Part shown: one piece after another, positions 1 to 5,234 of the stretch | Numbering within the stretch: the stretch's first letter is position 1 | Layout of the letters: every line of letters begins with the position of its first letter | From: Phycisphaerales bacterium | GTDB taxonomy: Bacteria > Planctomycetota > Phycisphaerae > Phycisphaerales > UBA1924 | Direction: 5' to 3' | DNA length: 11,068 nt | NCBI GenBank assembly: GCA_007124345.1 | Contig: SLFH01000313.1 | Span: 1 to 11,068 of the forward strand | Made by a program: the position numbers and the translations under genes | Notes under the pieces: generated by a model | Databases searched by the model: none | What the model saw: the letters and a program-made list of their open reading frames with translations, nothing else | Told to the model about the DNA's origin: nothing

Positions 1-2
1 AG

Positions 3-1241
3 GAGAACACCATCCTCTCCTGCGAGGGACAGTCGAGGCTCGGACACGAGGTGCACCTCGCCTTCGGCCCGATCTACGGGCCCGAAGGCTCGATGCTCCC
101 AAGGGTCGAGGCGTTTAACCGCCAAGCCGGCAATGAGATCCAGCCGCACAGGTCGGAGACCTGTGCCACCCAAAGCCCCACACCCCACAGCCCACACCCC
201 ATCACCCCTCATCAACTCCCCGACCTCGTCCGCGAGGTCAGCCCGCTGCGCGACCGGCGGGCGCTCGGGCAGATCCGCGACCTGATCGACGCGATCAAGC
301 CCGACATCGTCCACACGCATTCGTCAAAGGCCGGGGTTCTTGGGCGTCTGGGCGCGTGGAAGCATGTCGCGCGCGGGGCGAAGATCGGCGTCGTCCACAC
401 GATTCATGGTCCGCCTTTCATGCCCGTCGAAGGCGGGGCGCTCGCCCGCCTGAAGATCCGTGCGACCAATCGGGCGTACACACTCGCCGAGCGCCGAGCC
501 GCCAAAAGCTGCCACCTGATCGTCTCAGTCGCCGACGCGATGACCGAACAGTTCCTTGCTCGCGGGATCGGCGGGCCCGAGCAATTCGTCACGGTGCGTT
601 CGGGGATGGAGACGGCGCCGTATCTCGACGCCGCCCCGGGCGAATCGAGGCAAGAGGTCCGCGCCGAGCTCGGCCTGCCCCAAGATGCGTTCGTGATCGG
701 GACCGTCGCCCGACTCGCCCAGCACAAGGGCCACGACGACATCCTCGACGCGATCGGCGAGGACCTGCAACAGAACCCGTCTTGGCGCCTGCTCTGGGTC
801 GGCGACGGGTGGTGGCGCGACCGCCTGATGGGCCGGGTCCGCTCGATGGGGCTGGAGGACCGCGTGACGGTCACCGGGCTCGTGCCGCCCGAGAAGATCC
901 CAGCGATGATGCGGGCGATGGACCTGCTCGTCCACCCGAGTTATCGCGAGGGCCTGCCTCGGACCGTCCCTCAGGCGCTCTTGGCGGGGGTCTGCCCCGT
1001 CGCGTACGACGCCGACGGCACCCGCGAGGCCTGCATCGACAACCAGACCGGACGCCTCGTCCCCCTCGGCGACCGCGCCGCCCTGGCCGCCTCGATACGC
1101 TGGTTGTGGGAACACCCCGCCGACCGCGAGCGGATGGCGGCAGAGGGACGGACACACTGCCGCGAAGCCTTCAGCGCAGAGGCCATGGTTCATGCACTCG
1201 AAGATGTCTACGAGCGGGCGATCAAGATCGCTTCGGAGTGA
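3..1241 (+). CDS. GT4-family glycosyltransferase, 5' end outside window
   Basis: Retaining glycosyltransferase of the GT-B fold, GT4 type, probably moving a sugar from a nucleotide-sugar donor onto a cell-surface glycan or lipid carrier at the cytoplasmic face of the membrane. The frame is open from base 3, and the residues before the GTG at 51 (ending GHEVHLAFGP) are typical GT4 N-terminal sequence, so the gene starts upstream and GTG 51 is not the start. Visible: 412 residues with the acceptor-side domain (DIVHTHSSKAG, TIHGPPF), the linker, and the donor domain (IGTVARLAQHKGH, WVGDGWW, then YREGLPRTVPQAL at bases 942-980). The usual E-x7-E donor motif reads E-x7-Q here (E at 948-950, Q at 972-974), a substitution seen in some GT4 enzymes. 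Bases 117-215 look like an in-frame insert between the GPEGSML and LPDLVREV segments. Substrate unknown. Family call is firm; specificity is not. Confidence 0.88.
   Translation, partial: ENTILSCEGQSRLGHEVHLAFGPIYGPEGSMLPRVEAFNRQAGNEIQPHRSETCATQSPTPHSPHPITPHQLPDLVREVSPLRDRRALGQIRDLIDAIKPDIVHTHSSKAGVLGRLGAWKHVARGAKIGVVHTIHGPPFMPVEGGALARLKIRATNRAYTLAERRAAKSCHLIVSVADAMTEQFLARGIGGPEQFVTVRSGMETAPYLDAAPGESRQEVRAELGLPQDAFVIGTVARLAQHKGHDDILDAIGEDLQQNPSWRLLWVGDGWWRDRLMGRVRSMGLEDRVTVTGLVPPEKIPAMMRAMDLLVHPSYREGLPRTVPQALLAGVCPVAYDADGTREACIDNQTGRLVPLGDRAALAASIRWLWEHPADRERMAAEGRTHCREAFSAEAMVHALEDVYERAIKIASE
117..215 (+). repeat. In-frame insert in the glycosyltransferase: hairpin repeat plus CCCAC-rich tract
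   Basis: A perfect inverted repeat has arms CACAGGTC (147-154) and GACCTGTG (158-165) around a 3-nt loop GGA, followed by CCAC. A low-complexity run rich in CCCAC follows (about 171-210). Together they encode about 33 residues rich in Pro, His, Thr and Ser, unlike the rest of the enzyme. They sit where GT4 proteins normally run straight from the GPEGS segment to the (V/L)PDLVR segment. The frame is kept. The element shares its GTGCCAC right end with the hairpin at 1609-1635. That it is an insertion is inference from family layout. Confidence 0.6.
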
Positions 1242-1262
1242 TGCGGGCTGTGCCGGTCCGAC

Positions 1263-1365
1263 ACGCTCCGAAGGAGCGTCGGATCCTTGCCACGGGTGGA
1301 GTCGAGCGCAGCTCGACGAAACCCGTGGTGATGCGAACAACCAGCTCCGCTCTGAAGGAGCGGAG
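1263..1365 (+). repeat. Composite hairpin repeat, module 1
   Basis: Three hairpins in order. First, ACGCTCC-GAA-GGAGCGT (1263-1279). Second, a nested hairpin with outer arms CCACGGGT (1290-1297) and ACCCGTGG (1321-1328) around inner arms GTCGAGC (1301-1307) and GCTCGAC (1311-1317). Third, CTCCGCTCT-GAA-GGAGCGGAG (1345-1365, one T-G wobble). Both small hairpins have the loop GAA. The module starts 21 bases after the glycosyltransferase stop codon and resembles REP-like elements. Module 2 (1418-1530) has the same architecture in the opposite orientation. No protein is evident here. Confidence 0.75.
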
Positions 1366-1386
1366 GAATCACAGACCCCGCCTGCG

Positions 1387-1400
1387 AACAAGACCTTGTT
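1387..1400. repeat. Small palindrome between the two modules
   Basis: AACAAG-AC-CTTGTT, a 6-bp inverted repeat. It lies within about 3 bases of the symmetry centre of the two mirrored modules at 1263-1365 and 1418-1530. Confidence 0.45.
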
Positions 1401-1417
1401 GAAGTCAGCACTTCCTT

Positions 1418-1530
1418 CGCCCCTTCAGGGCGACACCCGTTCGGCAGCGTTCCACGGATTGCGCTCCGTCCGACGCGTCGCGTCGGCCCTCGCTCCACCA
1501 GTGGCTACAACCCTTCGCCCCTTCGGGGCG
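1418..1530 (-). repeat. Composite hairpin repeat, module 2, inverted relative to module 1
   Basis: Read on the minus strand it repeats the plan of module 1. A small hairpin CGCCCC-GAA-GGGGCG (1530-1516) comes first. Then a large element is bounded by CCAC (1504-1501) and GTGG (1455-1452) with an inner perfect inverted repeat of 17 bases (1470-1486). A second small hairpin CGCCC/GGGCG (1432-1418) ends it. The left edge of the large element reads GCCACTGGTGGAG on the minus strand, against GCCACGGGTGGAG in module 1 (12 of 13 identical). Confidence 0.72.
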
Positions 1531-1536
1531 TTTCTG

Positions 1537-3609
1537 ATGCAGATCCGTGAACGCGCGCACGCACCCGATCGCTCGACCGTCGGTGGACTTTGGCATCTTG
1601 CTCCAACACACTGGCGGGCAAGCCGCCAGTGCCACAGGTCTTTCATCGCGACGCTTTTCGTTCTCTTCTTCGCGCTCTCGCCCGCCCACGCCCAACTCCT
1701 CGACCTCGGCGCTCCCGACCCCCCCGCGATCGCCGATGCCGGCGTCGAGGAGCAACGCGCCCGCGTCGTCGACGCCCAGATTCAACGCCTCACCGAACGC
1801 CACGAACCAGGCCCACGACTCGACGCCGCGATCGCCCTCCGCCGTTACGGCCTCCGACTGCTCGCCTCGGACCTCGACGCACACCCCGAACGCTTCATCC
1901 CCGGCGTGCTGCTCACAGAACACGCCGAGGCCCTCGACCGCCTGATCTTCGACGAGTCGGCGATCGTCGAGCCCGCCGCGGCTCTGCTCGCCCGCACCCT
2001 CGCCGACGCACCGATCCCCGTCCGACCCCCCGCCCTCGATCGCCTGCTGCGCGACGCTCTGGCGGACCTGGCCGACGCCGCGGAAATCAAATCCCCCGCC
2101 GGCTGGCCCGCAACACCGGGCGCACGAGCCCCTGATCTCGAAGCGCTCCGGCCATTGCTCGCAGCAGCGCCCCAGGCGTGTGCCGCCAGGGCCGACGAAC
2201 TCGCCCGCGTCCTCGACCTCGCGCACGACCACCCCGCCTACCGCCCCTCCGCGACGCGCACCGCGGCGGCCCTGCTCGGGATCGCGCCGATCCTCTCGCC
2301 CCCGTCATGGATGGAGGACCGCACCGAAGCGCTCCAGCAGCGCGCGTGCGAGGCGATCGACGGCCTGCTCGATCCCGACCAGCAGGAAGCCTCGCTCTCG
2401 ACGCTCGAAGACCTCGCCCGATGGTCACGCGCCATCGCGGCGGCGGGACGCCTCGAAGACGGGACCGAGACCCGCCTCGCCCGTCGCGCGATCGCCGACG
2501 CCGCCGAAACCGGCCTCTCGCGGGGCGACCTCGGCGCCCTTGCCCGCGCGATGGATCTCGCGTCCGCCCGTGCCGACCTGCCCTCGCCCCGCACGCTGGT
2601 CCGCCAGATCCGCCCCTCGTGGGAACGCCTCGAACGCGAGGCAAGAAGGACCGAGCGCGAGCTGATCTCCGTCATCCCCGACCTCCTAGCCGATCCGGAA
2701 GCGATGGCCGGGGGCCGGTTCATCGCGCCGATGGCCGCCCACCGCGAGGCGATCGGCGATCTGCGCACGCTCGTCGAGATGAGTTCGCGCATCGCCGACC
2801 CCACGCGGAGCGGGCCGGAGCCCACGCTCGCCCCCCGCTTCGGCCCGCTGGCAACCGAAGCGGTGCGTCTGGGCAACCTGCTGCGATCGGGCGACGACGA
2901 CAGCGCCACCCGGGCCGCCCTCCGCGAGCTGGCCGATGCCGCCCGCGTCGCCCTCGAACTGCGGGGCGAGGCCGAGCTGCGCCGCCGCTCGGGAACCTCG
3001 CAGCCCACAGCACCCGAACCTTGGAAGCTGCCCGAACTCCTCGAGCTGATCGAGCGCGAACGCCTCTCGATGCTCAGCGCCCGGCGCGCCGACGATCTTT
3101 CCTCGCGTGCCGCCCGCCTCTTCGTCCTCGACGACCTGACCGAGCAGATGGCGCTCGTCCTGCTAGCCAAAGAGCCCGGGGCGCTCGAGGCCTGGCCGGG
3201 CTGGTCGCTCCCTTCGGCCCCGGCCCGCACCTTGGCGATCAACGGGGCCGACGACGCCCTCGCCCGGATCGCCTCGGACCTCATCGAGGGCCGGTACGAG
3301 CGGGCCCGCGACGCCCTTTCGCACTACCGCCAACGGTTCGCCTTTGCCCGTCTGCTGGGGCGGATGGAGCGCACCGCGTCGACGCTCGGCCTCGGCGGAG
3401 ATCCGACAGAGACGCTGGTGATGCGCCTGGCCGCGGGGGCGCCAGACCCCGCGCGGGCGTGGATGGCGGCCGAGCGTCGAACGCTTGCCGAGCTCTGCCG
3501 CTACGCCTCGATCCTGCCCGGCCTGGCCGACACCCGCCTGGAGACCGAGATCCGGCGCCACCTCAACGAACTGGCGCTGGGCGTCCTCGAACGAACAGGC
3601 GATCGCTAG
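1537..3609 (+). CDS. Secreted or periplasmic helical protein of unknown function
   Basis: 690 residues from the ATG at 1537. I recognise no family. The hydrophobic segment FIATLFVLFFALSPAHA (residues 36-52) followed by Q53 is a good Sec signal peptide with cleavage after AHA, so the mature protein is exported. The mature part is almost wholly predicted helix, rich in Ala, Arg, Leu, Asp and Glu, with charged stretches such as WERLEREARRTERELI near residue 362, and no further membrane segment or lipobox. The reading frame opens at 1192, but upstream codons run through the glycosyltransferase end and repeat modules and are not credible protein. ATG 1537 is the last ATG, GTG or TTG in frame before the signal peptide. 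It gives an unusually long n-region of about 35 residues that includes the 1609-1635 repeat, so the true start is uncertain. GC3-rich codon use supports coding from about 1640 on. Hairpins follow the stop. Confidence 0.75.
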   Translation: MQIRERAHAPDRSTVGGLWHLAPTHWRASRQCHRSFIATLFVLFFALSPAHAQLLDLGAPDPPAIADAGVEEQRARVVDAQIQRLTERHEPGPRLDAAIALRRYGLRLLASDLDAHPERFIPGVLLTEHAEALDRLIFDESAIVEPAAALLARTLADAPIPVRPPALDRLLRDALADLADAAEIKSPAGWPATPGARAPDLEALRPLLAAAPQACAARADELARVLDLAHDHPAYRPSATRTAAALLGIAPILSPPSWMEDRTEALQQRACEAIDGLLDPDQQEASLSTLEDLARWSRAIAAAGRLEDGTETRLARRAIADAAETGLSRGDLGALARAMDLASARADLPSPRTLVRQIRPSWERLEREARRTERELISVIPDLLADPEAMAGGRFIAPMAAHREAIGDLRTLVEMSSRIADPTRSGPEPTLAPRFGPLATEAVRLGNLLRSGDDDSATRAALRELADAARVALELRGEAELRRRSGTSQPTAPEPWKLPELLELIERERLSMLSARRADDLSSRAARLFVLDDLTEQMALVLLAKEPGALEAWPGWSLPSAPARTLAINGADDALARIASDLIEGRYERARDALSHYRQRFAFARLLGRMERTASTLGLGGDPTETLVMRLAAGAPDPARAWMAAERRTLAELCRYASILPGLADTRLETEIRRHLNELALGVLERTGDR
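1609..1635 (+). repeat. Hairpin repeat inside the 5' end of the secreted-protein gene
   Basis: Perfect 9-bp arms CACTGGCGG (1609-1617) and CCGCCAGTG (1623-1631) around loop GCAAG, followed by CCAC. The GTGCCAC right end is shared with the hairpin in the upstream glycosyltransferase (163-169). The bases just after it (1633-1640) repeat that element's arm CACAGGTC. It lies between the last usable start codon of the downstream gene and its signal-peptide core. Confidence 0.68.
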
Positions 3610-3644
3610 CGGGCGGACCTCCGAATCTGCGAACAAAAGAACAA

Positions 3645-3669
3645 CCCGCCGGAGGGATCTTCCGGCGGG
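3645..3669 (+). terminator. Probable terminator after the secreted-protein gene
   Basis: Perfect 9-bp arms CCCGCCGGA (3645-3653) and TCCGGCGGG (3661-3669) with a 7-nt loop, starting 35 bases after the stop codon and preceded by an A-rich stretch. The following bases (CTGTAATTCTG) are only weakly T-rich, so it is not a textbook Rho-independent site. Confidence 0.5.
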
Positions 3670-3732
3670 CTGTAATTCTGCGGCGGGGGACGGGATCGGT
3701 GGTGGTGGCCCGCCGCGGAGGTGGATCCGGAC

Positions 3733-3771
3733 CGGGCGAGCAGGCCAGTGCCGGTCTCGCCCGTTTGGTTT
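3733..3771 (+). terminator. Hairpin with T-rich tail, second terminator candidate
   Basis: Arms CGGGCGAG (3733-3740) and CTCGCCCG (3756-3763), with a small inner GGC/GCC pair. The T-rich run TTTGGTTT follows at 3764-3771. On the plus strand this is the best Rho-independent terminator shape in the intergenic region and may back up the one at 3645-3669. Confidence 0.5.
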
Positions 3772-3776
3772 CAAAT

Positions 3777-3807
3777 GCGCCCGGCCGGCGTTGTGTCGGC
3801 CGGGCGC
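3777..3807. repeat. 11-bp perfect inverted repeat
   Basis: GCGCCCGGCCG (3777-3787) and CGGCCGGGCGC (3797-3807) around a 9-nt loop. This is the longest perfect stem in the window. No T-rich tail on either strand, so its role is unclear. Confidence 0.55.
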
Positions 3808-4030
3808 GATCGGTTCCGCCGGGTCGCCCGGGGCCGGGAACAGAGCGCCAGCTTCCTTGCGGCGCTTCACCGGCCTCGGTCGAGTCCTTTCTTGGCGCCC
3901 CGCGCTGCCGGTGCGGGGAACCAACGGACCCGGAGGACTCCGCGTGATCTTGATGCCGGGCGTGCCGGCTCAGGGATCACTCTCTCCAATGCCCGCCCGG
4001 GCGTTCGTGCCCGGGGCGGTCTGATGCTCC

Positions 4031-4050
4031 GCGGCGGGCTTACCCGCCGC
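4031..4050 (-). terminator. Hairpin with the mraZ stop codon in its loop
   Basis: Arms GCGGCGGG (4031-4038) and CCCGCCGC (4043-4050) around CTTA. Read on the minus strand the loop is TAAG, and the TAA is the stop codon of mraZ. One arm encodes the C-terminal glycines. It could be part of a transcription terminator or a 3'-end stabiliser; there is no T tract. Confidence 0.45.
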
Positions 4051-4504
4051 CCGGCTCACGCCGGCGTTGCTCGATCCGCTCGGCGTTGTCCTGCAGGTTC
4101 TGGAAGTGCTCCATCTCCTGCTCTTCCCACGCCTCGCGGGGTCTGATCTCCAGCCTCCTGCCCGCCCCCAGCATCACGACCTCTTGGGGCAGGCCCGTCT
4201 TCTGCAGGTGCCGCTTGGGCAGCATGATCCTGCCGGCCGAGTCCATCTCCAGCCGTTCGGCCTGGCTGAAGAAGGTGACCTGCAGCCTCGCCTCGTCGCG
4301 ATCGGGGATCAGCGTCTCTTCCCGGGACATGGCCAGGGCCTCGAACGCCGTCTCGGTGTACAGCCTCAGCGATCCGTCCGGCCACGCGACGCAGTACCAC
4401 GCGCCCCCGTCCCGCTGGGGATCCCACTTGTTCCGGTACTTGGCCGGGATGGCCAGACGCCCTTTGGCGTCGACCGTCAGTTCTGTGTACCCGGTGAAGA
4501 GCAA
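4040..4504 (-). CDS. mraZ: Transcriptional regulator MraZ
   Basis: DNA-binding regulator made of two SpoVT-AbrB swapped-hairpin halves. In other bacteria it forms a ring-shaped oligomer and controls its own promoter and the division and cell-wall (dcw) cluster. From the TTG at 4504 the protein has 154 residues, close to the usual 150 or so. The first half carries the signature DAKGRLAIPAKYR (residues 12-24), the second DSAGRIMLPKRH (88-99). The frame opens further upstream at TTG 4558, but TTG 4504 is preferred. It gives the conserved LLFTG-type N-terminus, has GGGAG 9 nt upstream, and leaves the GTG-box operator outside the coding region. No rsmH, ftsL or ftsI follows, so the gene stands alone, as might be expected in a lineage with a dismantled dcw cluster. 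It is divergent from the flavin-reductase-like gene and may also influence it. Confidence 0.93.
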   Translation of the reverse strand: MLFTGYTELTVDAKGRLAIPAKYRNKWDPQRDGGAWYCVAWPDGSLRLYTETAFEALAMSREETLIPDRDEARLQVTFFSQAERLEMDSAGRIMLPKRHLQKTGLPQEVVMLGAGRRLEIRPREAWEEQEMEHFQNLQDNAERIEQRRREPGGG

Positions 4505-4535
4505 GGGCGTGGGCTCCCGGCTGGTGCATGTGGGC

Positions 4536-4563
4536 AGTCTACACACTTTGCCACACAATGCAA
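4536..4563 (-). promoter_or_regulatory. Possible mraZ promoter overlapping the operator
   Basis: TTGCAT (4563-4558) and TAGACT (4541-4536) with a 16-bp gap on the minus strand make a weak sigma-70-like pair. MraZ boxes lie in and beside the spacer, as expected for a repressor. The transcript would start near 4528, about 24 bases before the TTG start. The element matches are modest. Confidence 0.3.
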
Positions 4564-4577
4564 CACCCCAGCCACAC
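4541..4577 (-). promoter_or_regulatory. Probable MraZ operator, four GTG boxes about 10 bp apart
   Basis: On the minus strand upstream of mraZ: GTGTGG (starting 4577), GTGTTG (4566), GTGTGG (4556) and GTGTGT (4546), spaced 11, 10 and 10 bp, one helical turn each. MraZ proteins of other bacteria bind tandem direct repeats with a G-rich GTG or TGGG core at about 10-bp spacing. The position just upstream of mraZ fits autoregulation. Confidence 0.68.
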
Positions 4578-4670
4578 TCTGTCGGATTTTTTCGACACTT
4601 GCCCCATTCGGCCTCGAAAGAACCTCGCAGATCCCGATCCGGCTCTCCAGATCTGTCGATCCAACGCAGG

Positions 4671-4701
4671 TTGTGCAGCGATCGTCCCGGGGAGGTATGC
4701 T
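4671..4701 (+). promoter_or_regulatory. Possible promoter for the flavin-reductase-like gene
   Basis: TTGTGC (4671-4676) and TATGCT (4696-4701), 19 bp apart, about 55 bases before ATG 4756. The -10-like element is fair, the spacing long. It is the best candidate I see in the 250-bp divergent region shared with mraZ. Confidence 0.25.
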
Positions 4702-4755
4702 CGACACCCTCGCAGGGCGTTCGCCCTTTGCAAGGACTCTGCCGAGGCGTCGGAC

Positions 4756-5211
4756 ATGCTCGCTGACCCGCACATCCAGGCAGCCGTCTCCCGACTCAAC
4801 AGCGGGCTGTTCATCGTCAGCTCGATTTACGACGGCGAGCGCTCGGGCGTGATCGTCCGGTCGGTGCAGGTGTGCGCCGACGAGCCTGTCCTGCTGAGCG
4901 TCGCGCTGCGGAAGGGGCACTCGATCGAGCCCTTGATCCGCGACAGCCGCGCGTTCGCCGTCTGCCAGCTTGCCGAAGACGACCGCCTCGCCCGACGCGT
5001 CTTCTCGCAGGAAAACGACACCGACCCCGAGAACCGCACCGACCCGTTCGACGCCCTGCCGACGAGGACGCTGAAGACCGGCTCGCCGGTGCTGCGCAAG
5101 AGCCCGATCGCCCTCGACTGCGAGGTCGTGCGACACTACGACCTCGAGGCCGACTGCGAGCTCTTCATCGGTCTGGTCGTCGACGCATGCACGCTCGATC
5201 TTCAGCGCTGA
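4756..5211 (+). CDS. Flavin reductase-like FMN-binding split-barrel protein
   Basis: 151 residues resembling the flavin-reductase-like domain, a split beta-barrel that binds FMN and either reduces flavin with NAD(P)H or uses bound FMN for another redox task in the cytosol. Features: LNSGLFIVSSIYDGERSGV (residues 14-32), where family members have the strand and turn beside the flavin; the segment P44-V-L-L-S-V-A50; SRAFAVCQL (64-72), matching the usual F-x-VN/CxL strand; and a C-terminal barrel strand LFIGLVVDA (136-144). ATG 4756 is preferred to the upstream extension because it begins just before the domain, gives a normal length, and has GAGG 8 nt upstream; the frame is open back to 4528 without domain similarity. 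Several cysteines (40, 70, 122, 134, 145) may be noted. The partner oxidoreductase, if any, is not nearby. Its end converges with the glycosyltransferase, 19 bp apart. Confidence 0.8.
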   Translation: MLADPHIQAAVSRLNSGLFIVSSIYDGERSGVIVRSVQVCADEPVLLSVALRKGHSIEPLIRDSRAFAVCQLAEDDRLARRVFSQENDTDPENRTDPFDALPTRTLKTGSPVLRKSPIALDCEVVRHYDLEADCELFIGLVVDACTLDLQR

Positions 5212-5234
5212 TCCGGCCGCGCAGCCACGATCAG
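5208..5234. repeat. Inverted repeat holding the stop codons of two convergent genes
   Basis: CTGATC (5208-5213) and GATCAG (5229-5234) with 15 bases between. Each arm contains the TGA stop of one gene: the flavin-reductase-like gene on plus and the glycosyltransferase on minus. Short, so possibly chance, but it could act as a weak two-way terminator. Confidence 0.3.

Larger units (their letters stand above)
3610..4039. other. Gene-free convergent intergenic region rich in perfect inverted repeats
   Basis: No reading frame on either strand looks like protein here. The stretch separates the end of the secreted-protein gene (+) from the end of mraZ (-). It holds inverted repeats at 3645-3669 (9-bp arms), 3733-3763 (8), 3777-3807 (11), 3844-3866 (6), 3898-3918 (6) and 3996-4015 (7), with one more at 4031-4050 (8) over the mraZ stop. 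Some may be terminators. The number and regular spacing are more than two genes need. Confidence 0.6.

Noticed and set aside
1192..1536. N-terminal extension of the secreted protein back to 1192
   Set aside because: It overlaps the glycosyltransferase end and runs through hairpin repeats; the residues have no protein-like pattern, and the signal peptide would be buried about 150 residues in.
1263..1635. CRISPR-like array
   Set aside because: Repeats are few, palindromic, of different sequence and orientation, with no regular spacers and no cas genes.
2178..3947. Long Arg/Pro-rich open frame on plus, with further ones at 356-1402 (+) and 2238-3284 (-)
   Set aside because: Shadows of real genes in GC-rich DNA: extreme Arg, Pro, Gly and Ser content, no domains, and complete overlap with well-supported coding.
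4505..4558. Longer mraZ starting at TTG 4558
   Set aside because: The 18 extra residues (Cys-rich) are not part of the family, there is no ribosome site, and the operator boxes and likely promoter would fall in the coding region.
4697..4852. ATG 4697 after GGAGG as the start of a gene
   Set aside because: The GGAGG is directly against the ATG (1 nt), the frame differs from the flavin-reductase-like domain, and the product is Arg/Ser-rich without features.
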